The position numbers were made by a program, and so were the translations under genes. A stretch of 64,000 nt of DNA, taken from assembly GCF_010726245.1 (NCBI RefSeq), contig NZ_AP022561.1:5022001-5086000 (forward strand), read 5' to 3'. Origin of the DNA: Mycolicibacterium aichiense. GTDB lineage: Bacteria > Actinomycetota > Actinomycetes > Mycobacteriales > Mycobacteriaceae. Positions 39,523 to 47,998 of this stretch are shown here, one piece after another. The notes beneath the pieces are model-generated. The model was given only the letters and a program-made list of their open reading frames with translations, had not been told where the DNA came from and ran no database searches. Numbering within the stretch: position 1 is the stretch's first letter; every line of letters starts with the position of its first letter.

Positions 39523-40821
39523 ATGAAGGTGTTCGACGTCGCCATCGTCGGAGCGCGATGCGCCGGATCTCCGCTGGCCGCAATGCTGGCACGTCGGGGA
39601 TTGAGCGTCTGCGTCGTGGACAAGGCGCGGTTTCCATCCGAGACACCGTCGACCCACATCATCCAGCCGCGCGGAGCCGCGACGCTTGCGCGGATCGGTG
39701 CCCTCGACGCGGTCCTGTCGGCAGGGGCCGCGACCATCAGCAGCTTCACGATGGTCAACGACGATGTGCGCATCGAGGGTGAGTTCGACGAGTCGACGTT
39801 CCCTTTGCCCGGGCTGTGCGTACGGCGGGTCACGCTCGACACCGTCCTCGTGGACACCGCCGCCTCCGCGGGCGCGGACGTGCGCACCGGAGTGAAGGTG
39901 ACCGGCCTCATCACTGCCGGCGAGCGGGTCGCAGGCATCGAGACCGACCACGGGCCGATTCGCGCGCGATTGGTGGTCGGGGCCGACGGCCGGTCCTCAC
40001 ACGTCGCGAATGATGTTGATGCCAAGGAGTATTCGGTCACCCCGATGGGTCGAGTGCCGGTGTGGGGGTACTTCGAGGGTGTCGCGGATCGGGAGGGGCG
40101 CCTGCGCCTTGCGCGTCTCGGCGAGAACGCCTACCTGGCCAGCCCCACCGATGACGGCCTGTACATGGTCTGCGTCGCGGCGGGCACCGACAGCGGCGCC
40201 CGCCGGGATGAGGCGTTCCGTGCCGCACTCGCCGGTTGGCCCGAGCTCGCCGATGTCCTGGCCGGCGCCCGCCGGGTCGGTCCCCTGCGCGTGATGGCCA
40301 AATGGCACGGCTACTTTCGCCAGGCGGCCGGACCCGGCTGGGTGCTGATCGGTGACGCCGGACACTTCAAAGACTTCACACCGGGCCAAGGCATCGCCGA
40401 CGCGCTGTGCCAGGCCGAGCACCTCGACCAGATGCTGCCCGCTGACTTCTCCGACGCGTCCAGCCTCGATGTCGCGAACCAGCGGTGGTGGCGGTGGCGT
40501 GACCGCGACGCTCATGCGATGCACTGGTTCGCCTCCGACCTCGGCGCCCCCGGCGCGCCAACCCCGGTAGTCACCGAGGTCCTCCGCGACATCTCCGGGG
40601 ACCCGGAGGCGCGCAGAACCCTCATGAGGGTCCTCAACCACGAGGTCGCACCGAGACAGCTTCTCGCGCCGAGACGTCTCGCCCTCGCCCTCGGTCGAGC
40701 CGTCCGCAGGCGACCCCGTGAGATCCGGACGACCGGGCGGGAGATCGCGGTGGCACTCCGCAACGAGATCCATCGCGCCCGGTCGACCCGTACCGGCCCG
40801 CCGGGACCGCTCGACGGCTGA
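39523..40821 (+). CDS. FAD-dependent oxidoreductase (PHBH/geranylgeranyl reductase-like)
   Basis: 432 residues with FAD motif VAIVGARCAGSPLAAML, the DG motif VVGADGRSSHVA and the second FAD motif WVLIGDAGHFKDFTPGQGIADAL. This is the group A flavoprotein monooxygenase/reductase layout. GARCAGS differs slightly from GxGxxG. The substrate is unknown. Arg-rich C-terminus. ATG at 39523 with GGGGAGGG upstream. Divergent from the butanediol operon and sharing an operator-like repeat with the next gene. Confidence 0.85.
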   Translation: MKVFDVAIVGARCAGSPLAAMLARRGLSVCVVDKARFPSETPSTHIIQPRGAATLARIGALDAVLSAGAATISSFTMVNDDVRIEGEFDESTFPLPGLCVRRVTLDTVLVDTAASAGADVRTGVKVTGLITAGERVAGIETDHGPIRARLVVGADGRSSHVANDVDAKEYSVTPMGRVPVWGYFEGVADREGRLRLARLGENAYLASPTDDGLYMVCVAAGTDSGARRDEAFRAALAGWPELADVLAGARRVGPLRVMAKWHGYFRQAAGPGWVLIGDAGHFKDFTPGQGIADALCQAEHLDQMLPADFSDASSLDVANQRWWRWRDRDAHAMHWFASDLGAPGAPTPVVTEVLRDISGDPEARRTLMRVLNHEVAPRQLLAPRRLALALGRAVRRRPREIRTTGREIAVALRNEIHRARSTRTGPPGPLDG

Positions 40822-40842
40822 CTGCAACGGCTCGCAACTCTT
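40822..40842 (-). promoter_or_regulatory. Direct-repeat operator candidate, copy B
   Basis: On the minus strand AAGAGTTGC-n5-GTTGCAG, matching copy A (39462-39482) at 17 of 21 positions, in the 56-bp gap before the SnoaL-fused monooxygenase. It begins right at the stop of the preceding gene. Confidence 0.6.
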
Positions 40843-40877
40843 GCCAGACCGTGCGCATCGGGTGTGGTGTGGCTCAC

Positions 40878-42710
40878 ATGACTTCCACTCTCGAACCCCA
40901 GACCGCCGGTGAGTTGACTGCGCAGCAGCGCGTCGATGCCTGGCTCGCCGACTTCGAAGCTGCGTTGGCCGACCGCGACGTGGACCGGGTCGCCGGCATG
41001 TTCGCCGTCGACAGTTTTTGGCGTGACCTGGTGTCATTCACCTGGAACATCAAGACGATGGAGGGCCGCGATCAGATCGCCGAGATGCTCGGCGCCCGCC
41101 TGCCCGACGCTGAGCCGTCCGGTTTCCGCACTCGTGAGGAGCCCACCGTCGACGGCGATGTCACGTCGGCGTTCATCGAGTTCGAGACCGCCGCAGGACG
41201 TGGCATCGGACATCTGCGGCTCACCAGCGACTCCGGGACCGAGCAGGCGTGGACGCTGCTGACCGCGCTGCAGGAACTCAAGGGACACGAGGAGCGCAAG
41301 GGCGCCTCCCGGGTGCTGGGGGCGGTTCACGGCGAGGACCCCGATGCCCGGTCGTGGGCGGAGAAGCGCGCCGAAGAGGAAGCGGCCCTGGGCCGGACGG
41401 TGCAGCCGTACACGTTGGTGATCGGTGGCGGTCAGGGCGGGATCGCACTGGGTGCGCGGCTGCGCCAGCTCGGGGTGCCCGCCATCGTCGTCGACCGCCA
41501 CGAGCGGCCCGGGGACCAATGGCGCAAGCGGTACAAGTCGCTGTGCCTGCACGACCCGGTCTGGTACGACCACCTGCCGTACCTGCCGTTCCCACAGAAC
41601 TGGCCGGTCTTCGCGCCCAAGGACAAGATCGGCGACTGGCTGGAGTTCTATACCCGGGTGATGGAGGTGCCGTACTGGCCGAAAACCACCTGCCTGTCGG
41701 CAACCTTCGACGAGGCGGACAAGCAGTGGACCGTCGAGGTCGACCGCGACGGTGAGCGGCTGACCCTGCACCCCACCCACCTGGTGCTCGCGACGGGCAT
41801 GTCAGGCAAGCCGCACGTGCCGGTGCTGCCGGGGCAGGACATCTTCCGCGGCGATCAGCATCACTCCAGTGCCCACCCCGGCCCTGACCCGTACGTGGGC
41901 AAGAAGGCGGTGGTGATCGGCTCGAACAACTCCGCCCACGACATCTGCAAGGCGCTGTACGAGAACGGCGTCGACGTGACGATGGTCCAGCGGTCGTCAA
42001 CGCACATCGTCAAGTCGGACACCCTGATGGACATCGGTTTGGGTGACCTGTATTCCGAACGCGCGCTGGCGGCGGGCATGACCACCGAGAAGGCCGATCT
42101 CACGTTCGCGTCGCTGCCGTATCGGATCATGCACGAGTTCCAGATCCCGCTCTATGACCAGATGCGGGAGCGCGACAAGGAGTTCTACGCCCGGCTCGAA
42201 GCAGCCGGCTTCGAATTGGACTGGGGTGCAGACGGATCCGGGCTGTTCATGAAGTACCTGCGCCGCGGATCCGGCTACTACATCGACGTCGGCGCCTGCG
42301 ACCTCGTGGCCGACGGCAGGATCAAGCTGGCTCACGGCCAGGTCGATCGGCTCACCGAGGATTCGGTGGTGCTCGCCGACGGCACCGAACTGCCCGCCGA
42401 CGTGGTGGTCTACGCCACCGGATACGGGTCGATGAACGGCTGGGCTGCCGACCTGATCGGCCAGGAGGTGGCCGACAAGGTCGGCAAGGTGTGGGGGCTG
42501 GGGTCGGACACCCCGAAAGACCCCGGACCCTGGGAGGGCGAGCAGCGCAACATGTGGAAGCCCACGCAACAGGAGAACCTCTGGTTCCACGGGGGCAATC
42601 TGCACCAGTCGCGGCATTATTCGCTGTATTTGGCGCTGCAACTCAAGGCTCGCTACGAAGGAATTCCCACCCCGGTGTACGGGCTGCAGGAGGTGCATCA
42701 CCTCAGCTGA
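40878..42710 (+). CDS. SnoaL-like domain fused to flavin-containing monooxygenase
   Basis: 610 residues. The N-terminal 140 residues form a SnoaL/NTF2-like domain (RVDAWLADFEAALADRD, GMFAVDSFWRDLVSFTW). A Baeyer-Villiger/FMO-type enzyme follows, with FAD motif VIGGGQGGIALGARL near residue 182, GDQWRKRY, NADPH motif VVIGSNNSAHDI and VVYATGY. It ends FHGGNLHQSRHYS. Predicted NADPH- and O2-dependent oxidation of an organic substrate, possibly a ketone given the acetoin/butanediol neighbours. ATG at 40878; an upstream in-frame ATG at 40851 overlaps the promoter. Confidence 0.87.
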   Translation: MTSTLEPQTAGELTAQQRVDAWLADFEAALADRDVDRVAGMFAVDSFWRDLVSFTWNIKTMEGRDQIAEMLGARLPDAEPSGFRTREEPTVDGDVTSAFIEFETAAGRGIGHLRLTSDSGTEQAWTLLTALQELKGHEERKGASRVLGAVHGEDPDARSWAEKRAEEEAALGRTVQPYTLVIGGGQGGIALGARLRQLGVPAIVVDRHERPGDQWRKRYKSLCLHDPVWYDHLPYLPFPQNWPVFAPKDKIGDWLEFYTRVMEVPYWPKTTCLSATFDEADKQWTVEVDRDGERLTLHPTHLVLATGMSGKPHVPVLPGQDIFRGDQHHSSAHPGPDPYVGKKAVVIGSNNSAHDICKALYENGVDVTMVQRSSTHIVKSDTLMDIGLGDLYSERALAAGMTTEKADLTFASLPYRIMHEFQIPLYDQMRERDKEFYARLEAAGFELDWGADGSGLFMKYLRRGSGYYIDVGACDLVADGRIKLAHGQVDRLTEDSVVLADGTELPADVVVYATGYGSMNGWAADLIGQEVADKVGKVWGLGSDTPKDPGPWEGEQRNMWKPTQQENLWFHGGNLHQSRHYSLYLALQLKARYEGIPTPVYGLQEVHHLS

Positions 42711-42734
42711 GGCCCCGCCCGCAGAATAGAGGGC

Positions 42735-44729
42735 ATGGCCGAAGACGACCCTTACCTGTGGCTCGAAGAAATCGCCGGTGAAGACCAGCTCGCATGGGTG
42801 CGCAAGCACAACGATCCGACCGTCGCCGAGTTCAGCGACGAGAGGTTCGAGGAGATGCGCGCCGAGGCGCTCGAGGTTCTCGACACCGACGCGCGGATTC
42901 CATACGTGCGCCGGCGCGGTGAGTATCTCTACAACTTCTGGCGCGACGCCGAGAACCCAAGGGGGCTGTGGCAGCGGACCACGCTGGAGAGCTACCTCAC
43001 CGAGGAACCCGACTGGGACGTGGTCATCGACGTCGACGCTCTTGCCGCCGCCGACGGTGAGAAGTGGGTGTGGGCGGGCGCGGACGTCATCGAGCCGGAC
43101 TACACACGGGCGCTGGTCAGTCTGTCACCGGGCGGCTCGGACGCGGCGATTGTACGCGAATTCGACATGATCACACGACAATTCGTCGCTGACGGGTTCA
43201 CATTGCCGGAAGCGAAGTCGCAGGTGTCGTGGGAGGACCACGACACGGTCTTGGTGGGAACCGACTTCGGACCCGATTCGATGACCGAGTCCGGCTATCC
43301 GCGGGTGGTCAAGCGGTGGCGACGCGGCCAGCCGCTGACCGAGGCGGAGACAGTGTTCACCGGACCGGTCACCGACGTGATCGTCGGGGCCTCGGCCGAC
43401 CGCACACCCGGATATGAGCGCACGATGCTGCACCGTGCGATCGACTTTTTCAATGACGAGGTGTACGAGCTTCGCGGCGGCGAGCTGATTCGCATTGACG
43501 CCCCGACCGATGCCAGCGTGTCGGTGCACCGTGAGTGGCTGCTGATCGAACTGCGCAGCGACTGGGACACCGGCAGCGCGTCATACCGCGCCGGGTCGCT
43601 GCTCGCCGCCGGGTACGACGAATTCCTCGCGGGGACAGCAGAATTAGCGGTTGTATTCGAACCTGACGAGCATCCCAGCCTGCACCAATACTCGTGGACT
43701 CTCGATCGCCTGCTGCTGGTCAGTCTGGTCGACGTCGCCAGTCGGGTCGAGATCGTGACACCGGGATCCTGGACCCGTGAACCCGTCGCGGGCGTCGGGG
43801 ACAACACCGTCATCGTTGCCACCGATCCAGACGGCGACGAAATCTTCTTGGATTCCAGCGATTTCATCACGCCGTCGCGACTGCTGCACGGCACGGCGGG
43901 CGGCGAGCTCACCGAGATCAAGCGGGCGCCATCGTTCTTCGACGCCGCCGACCTTGAGGTGTCCCAGCACTTCGCCACCTCCGACGACGGCACCGCCATC
44001 CCCTACTTCGTCGTTGGGCACAAGCACGACGGGGCGCCGGGCCCGACGCTGCTGGGCGGCTACGGCGGATTCGAGGTGTCACGGACTCCCGGCTACGACG
44101 GGGTGCTGGGGCGGCTGTGGCTGTCGCGGGGCGGGACGTATGTGTTGGCGAACATCCGCGGCGGCGGAGAGTACGGGCCGGGCTGGCACACCCAGGCCAT
44201 GCGCGAGGGCCGGCACAAGGTAGCCGAGGACTTCGCAGCGGTGGCAAGCGATCTCGTCGCCCGCGGTATTACCACCGTCGAACAGCTGGGTGCACAGGGT
44301 GGCAGCAACGGCGGCCTGCTGATGGGCATCATGTTGACCAAGTACCCGCAGCTTTTCGGTGCGCTGGTGTGCCAGGTGCCGCTGCTGGACATGAAGCGGT
44401 TCCATCTGCTGCTGGCCGGCGCGTCGTGGGTGGCGGAGTACGGCGATCCGGACGAGCCCGAGGACTGGGCATTCATCTCGGAGTACTCGCCCTACCAGAA
44501 CATTTCGCCCGACAAGCGGTATCCCCCCGTGCTGATCACCACGTCGACGCGCGACGATCGGGTGCACCCCGGCCACGCCCGTAAGATGACGGCCGCGTTG
44601 GAGGCTGCCGGGCATCCGGTCTGGTACTACGAGAACATCGAGGGCGGCCACGCCGGGGCGGCGGACAATGCGCAAACGGCGTTCAAGTCGGCGCTGAGCT
44701 ACTCGTTCCTGCACCGGATGCTGGGCTGA
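42735..44729 (+). CDS. Prolyl oligopeptidase family serine peptidase (Rv0457c-like)
   Basis: 664 residues, S9 family. An N-terminal beta-propeller (WLEEIAGEDQLAWVRKHND start) is followed by an alpha/beta hydrolase domain: GGYGGFEVSRTP, NIRGGGEYGPGWH, nucleophile Ser in GGSNGGLLMG, Asp in STRDDRVHPGHA and His in EGGHAGAA. No signal peptide is evident, so it is probably cytosolic. Cleaves short Pro-containing peptides in characterised relatives. Followed by a promoter for the next module. Confidence 0.93.
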   Translation: MAEDDPYLWLEEIAGEDQLAWVRKHNDPTVAEFSDERFEEMRAEALEVLDTDARIPYVRRRGEYLYNFWRDAENPRGLWQRTTLESYLTEEPDWDVVIDVDALAAADGEKWVWAGADVIEPDYTRALVSLSPGGSDAAIVREFDMITRQFVADGFTLPEAKSQVSWEDHDTVLVGTDFGPDSMTESGYPRVVKRWRRGQPLTEAETVFTGPVTDVIVGASADRTPGYERTMLHRAIDFFNDEVYELRGGELIRIDAPTDASVSVHREWLLIELRSDWDTGSASYRAGSLLAAGYDEFLAGTAELAVVFEPDEHPSLHQYSWTLDRLLLVSLVDVASRVEIVTPGSWTREPVAGVGDNTVIVATDPDGDEIFLDSSDFITPSRLLHGTAGGELTEIKRAPSFFDAADLEVSQHFATSDDGTAIPYFVVGHKHDGAPGPTLLGGYGGFEVSRTPGYDGVLGRLWLSRGGTYVLANIRGGGEYGPGWHTQAMREGRHKVAEDFAAVASDLVARGITTVEQLGAQGGSNGGLLMGIMLTKYPQLFGALVCQVPLLDMKRFHLLLAGASWVAEYGDPDEPEDWAFISEYSPYQNISPDKRYPPVLITTSTRDDRVHPGHARKMTAALEAAGHPVWYYENIEGGHAGAADNAQTAFKSALSYSFLHRMLG

Positions 44730-44738
44730 TTGGGTGAG

Positions 44739-44766
44739 TTGACCAGCGTGGACTATCGAGTACCCT
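44739..44766 (+). promoter_or_regulatory. Putative promoter of the ESX-type effector module
   Basis: TTGACC (44739-44744) and TACCCT (44761-44766) are 16 nt apart, 34 bp before the GTG of the DUF2563-like gene. It is the only long gap before the four overlapping genes, consistent with one transcript. Confidence 0.45.
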
Positions 44767-44799
44767 CAAGCTAACAGCTAACTCACTAGGGGGTGTCCG

Positions 44800-45099
44800 G
44801 TGCAGGTCGATGTCGATGAGATGCGCTCCGGGGCGAACCGGTCCTACAACGCTGCGTCCTTTGCGATGGAGGGCGCTGACCAGCTCAGTCGGGCAACAGT
44901 CGGCGCCGGCATTTTCGGCAGTTTCGCTGCTGCCGAGTCATTTCACGGCGCACTCTCCGATGCGCACAGCAACCACATCCAGCGGCTACGCGATCACGAA
45001 AACCGGCTTGGGGTCCTCGGCGACAAGGGCCATAAGACGGCTTCAGTGTTCGTGGAGATGGAGGAACGCAATGCCGAGGCCCTGCGTTCGGTGCTGTGA
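44800..45099 (+). CDS. DUF2563/ESX-like small helical protein
   Basis: 99 residues, predicted all-helical, starting MQVDVDEMRSGANRSYNAA and with a hinge-like GAGIFGSFAAAESFHGAL at the middle. Size and layout match the DUF2563/WXG100-related partners that accompany long type VII secretion substrates in mycobacteria. No WXG triad is present and a clear YxxxD/E secretion motif is not visible. GTG start with AGGGGG 6 nt upstream. Its stop overlaps the next GTG (GTGA). Role as secretion partner or chaperone is inference. Confidence 0.75.
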   Translation: MQVDVDEMRSGANRSYNAASFAMEGADQLSRATVGAGIFGSFAAAESFHGALSDAHSNHIQRLRDHENRLGVLGDKGHKTASVFVEMEERNAEALRSVL

Positions 45100-46598
45100 C
45101 CGAATATCCGAGCCTCAAGCACATCAGCATCGGCGCCCTCATCGGTGAGGCCGGCGGCGATCCGTGGCAGGTAGACCAGACCCTGCAAAGTGGGGACCCG
45201 GGGGCGATCAACGACCTCGGCCGGGCGTTCTACAGCGCGGGCGCCTGTACAGCCGAGACGTACTCGGAGTTCGCACAGGCACAGCAGCGATTTCAAGCTT
45301 CGTGGAACCGCGAGAACGGCGAACATCCGATCAATGACAGCGCCGAGGTTCAACGCGCTACGACCCGGCTGATGGTCCAGCGTGACCAACTGCCGGCCAT
45401 CGGCGTGGACCTGTCGAACATCGCGGCAACTCTCGCTGAGACACAGCGCTTTTCAGGCATGCAAGTGGAGAACCTCAACACCCAGTTGCACTACATCGAC
45501 GCACTCATCGATCAAGCGCTGGCGCACGACCAGGACACCTCCGCGCTAGAGGACAACGCGATCACCGTGACCTCCGGGGTGCTACACCAAGTCGAGGCCC
45601 TGCGCGACGACTACGGTACGAAGTTGAATGCGACCTTGACCGACCTGCGTGCCGAGCACGGCTACGATCCCGCGCCGATTGAGGACGTCGACGGTGACGG
45701 GGAGCCCGGAGCCGAGCAGCGGGGCCGCGAATCCACCGACTACTACGACGCGAATCAGCGCGCCAAAGACGAGGCGTTGGTCAACAGCGACGGCCCGATG
45801 ACACCGGAAAAGGCGGACGCCGCAGCACGTTTGCGCGACTTCGCCACTGCGACGAATCCCAGCGCGGACGCGGACGCTCGTCGGTTGGCCGGTGAACGGC
45901 TCGATGATTTCCGGATGGCTCACTTCACGGGGCCATTGCCGACCGACCCGATGGTTGGAGGCGACGCAAGAAGCCGAGCACGGACGCGTCTCGAGTGGCA
46001 ACAGAAGCTGGAGCAAGGGGCGTTCGGCACGAACCCGCTGACACCCGACCAAGTGACGCAACTGCTCGATGACAGTGAGCAGCATGGACGGGTCCTGGTC
46101 ACTCAGCGAGCTCTCGACATGCTTCAGCGCGAGGGCGTATCAAAGGAAGGTGCGGAGGCCTTGATTTCCAAGGCCTCCAGCGGCATACCCTGGAACGAGC
46201 TTGTCCAGCAGAACACCGATCTCATGAGCGGGTTTTCCGCCGGAGTTGGTGGATACGCCAAAGGCCTGCCGGTAAACGCGCATGACTTCGACAGAATGTC
46301 ACTCTCAGATGTGAAGGCCATCTCAGAGTTCGGCAAGTACACAGGTCGAGCCGCCACAATATTCGACGCCGTACTGACGTACGAGGACATCAAGCACGGC
46401 AAGCCTGCAGGGCAGGCGATCGGAGAATTCGCGGGCGGCACTGCACTGGGCGGTTTGGGTGCCTGGGGCACCGCGATCGCGGTTTCGTCCGTCGCTGGTC
46501 CCGAGGCTACCTTTGCGGCTGCTCTGGTGGCCGGTATAGCGACCGGCGAACTTGGTAAATGGATTGGAGGTGCAACGGGTGGACTATTCGACAAGTGA
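45096..46598 (+). CDS. Putative type VII secretion effector with glycine-zipper C-terminus
   Basis: 500 residues. The N-terminal 150 residues are helical (AGGDPWQVDQTLQSGDPGAI, AQAQQRFQASWNRENGEHPI) and resemble mycobacterial long ESX substrates. An acidic linker with a calcium-loop-like DVDGDGEPG (about residue 197) and a helical middle follow. The last 62 residues are hydrophobic and Gly-rich (GGTALGGLGAWGTAIAVSS; AAALVAGIATGELGKWIGG), a glycine-zipper hairpin as in some pore-forming toxins. Not recognised as a described toxin. GTG start coupled to the upstream gene; 20-bp overlap with the downstream membrane protein gene. Pore formation is inference. Confidence 0.72.
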   Translation: MTEYPSLKHISIGALIGEAGGDPWQVDQTLQSGDPGAINDLGRAFYSAGACTAETYSEFAQAQQRFQASWNRENGEHPINDSAEVQRATTRLMVQRDQLPAIGVDLSNIAATLAETQRFSGMQVENLNTQLHYIDALIDQALAHDQDTSALEDNAITVTSGVLHQVEALRDDYGTKLNATLTDLRAEHGYDPAPIEDVDGDGEPGAEQRGRESTDYYDANQRAKDEALVNSDGPMTPEKADAAARLRDFATATNPSADADARRLAGERLDDFRMAHFTGPLPTDPMVGGDARSRARTRLEWQQKLEQGAFGTNPLTPDQVTQLLDDSEQHGRVLVTQRALDMLQREGVSKEGAEALISKASSGIPWNELVQQNTDLMSGFSAGVGGYAKGLPVNAHDFDRMSLSDVKAISEFGKYTGRAATIFDAVLTYEDIKHGKPAGQAIGEFAGGTALGGLGAWGTAIAVSSVAGPEATFAAALVAGIATGELGKWIGGATGGLFDK

Positions 46599-47301
46599 GC
46601 CCATTTCCGCGACCGCGGCCCATTTTCCTGCTTGGTCAACTGTATTGTTCGTGGTCGCACTTGTACTCATACTTGCGACTACAGCAGGCATCGCCCGCGC
46701 AGATTCTGTTGAGGCCAAGAGACTTGTCTACTGGTTGGGCTGGATTTCAGCGGTCGCGTGCGCAGCGGTGTCGTTACTACCACTTGGCCTAAAGACGACC
46801 GTCATCACCTTCGTGGGCTTCTCATTCGCGGTGGTCTTCTGGGCCTGGCTCACCACTCCGTACTTGAAGATCGGCCGGCGGACCTTCGCGTTGACGTTGA
46901 CGGACAGAAGTTCAGGTCAAGACCCAGATTCCGGCGAGGGCGCACCCGCTCAGCTGTCAGCCAACCACTATCCCGGTCCAGTAACGGCAGGAACAGTCTG
47001 GTGGATCTTCGCCATCCTCACGACAGCCGCTGGCGTCGGCGTTTACCTCGGAGGCTGGCGATGGCAGACGATGGCCGTTGCAGTCGTACTCACTGCGCTC
47101 GGGGCCATCTCGGGACTCGATGATGCGTCTCGCGGACTGGGCCCAGCCCGGGGCCAGCGCGTTCAAGCAGCTGTGATCGTCGTAGCCTCGATTCTGCTGT
47201 GGCTGGCCCCGATTGCCGCGTACGCACTCGGTTACGCCGTCGGGCTCCGACACCCTACTGGCAGAGGCAGCGGCACCCATTCCGTCGACCATGACTCTTG
47301 A
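46579..47301 (+). CDS. Multi-pass membrane protein, candidate immunity protein 1
   Basis: 240 residues with about six membrane helices (first AWSTVLFVVALVLILATTAG) and a central cytosolic loop. Conserved with the next gene: YPG(P/R)(V/I)TA...WW and LGA-(I/L)-(S/V)SG-(L/I)-DDA-x-R-x-L-x-x-ARGQ. GTG at 46579 with GGAGG 8 nt upstream inside the effector gene. The early part is low in G+C (27 of 60 at 46621-46680). Position after a zipper effector suggests protection of the membrane. I do not recognise the family. Confidence 0.72.
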   Translation: MDYSTSEPISATAAHFPAWSTVLFVVALVLILATTAGIARADSVEAKRLVYWLGWISAVACAAVSLLPLGLKTTVITFVGFSFAVVFWAWLTTPYLKIGRRTFALTLTDRSSGQDPDSGEGAPAQLSANHYPGPVTAGTVWWIFAILTTAAGVGVYLGGWRWQTMAVAVVLTALGAISGLDDASRGLGPARGQRVQAAVIVVASILLWLAPIAAYALGYAVGLRHPTGRGSGTHSVDHDS

Positions 47302-47998
47302 AACCTGGTCGCACTGGCTTTTTATCGCCGGGGCAGCACTGCTCGTCGGCGCCTGGCTCGGCACCGCGTTCGTCAAAGACCGTCAGTATGAGCGTTGGGT
47401 GTATTGGTTCGGCTCGCTGCTCGGCGGCGCCTTCATCTCCTTGAGCTTGGCAGGCCGGGGATGGAAAGTTGTTGTGGCCGCGGCACTCTGCATCGCTTTT
47501 GTCACCGTCCTGCACGCGTACTTCAAGACGTCCTACATCAGGATCCGCGGACGCAACCACGCCTTCTCGATGCAGGACAGCGCTCCCGATCCCTCTGAGA
47601 TCGATCCCGACGAGCCACCGTCGATGCCACCACGGGACAGCTATCCCGGTCGCATCACCGCGTCCAAAACATGGTGGCTGTTCGTTGCGATAGTTGCGTT
47701 CTTCGGTCTCGGAGGCGCGTTAGCGGGGTGGGACGCGAAGACCCTGCCGGCCGCTGGGCTGATTTGCCTGGGAGCCCTCGTCTCCGGGATCGACGATGCG
47801 ACACGCAAACTGCCGAAGGCGCGAGGCCAGAACACACAAGCCATCGTTGCTGCGGCACTGTCGGTTTCGATGGCGTTCCTGCCACCGATCCTCTACCTCA
47901 TCGGCTATCGAATCGGCACCATCCGCCCCATGGGATACGGCTTACGCGACCCCGTTGCCCGGCATTACCGCGCAGAGGACGACGAGCCGTCCGACTAA
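47291..47998 (+). CDS. Multi-pass membrane protein, candidate immunity protein 2 (paralogue)
   Basis: 235 residues with the same six-helix plan as the preceding protein. Shared segments include RWVYWFGSLLGG against LVYWLGWISA, SYPGRITASKTWW against HYPGPVTAGTVWW, and SGIDDATRKLPKARGQ against SGLDDASRGLGPARGQ. So the pair is a tandem duplication. The ATG at 47291 overlaps the preceding stop by 11 bp. It ends 4 bp inside the convergent membrane protein gene. Confidence 0.72.
   Translation: MTLETWSHWLFIAGAALLVGAWLGTAFVKDRQYERWVYWFGSLLGGAFISLSLAGRGWKVVVAAALCIAFVTVLHAYFKTSYIRIRGRNHAFSMQDSAPDPSEIDPDEPPSMPPRDSYPGRITASKTWWLFVAIVAFFGLGGALAGWDAKTLPAAGLICLGALVSGIDDATRKLPKARGQNTQAIVAAALSVSMAFLPPILYLIGYRIGTIRPMGYGLRDPVARHYRAEDDEPSD

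Noticed and set aside
44800..45099. Canonical WXG100 protein call for the small helical gene
   Set aside because: No WXG turn and no clear YxxxD/E motif are visible, so only an ESX-like/DUF2563 label is supported.
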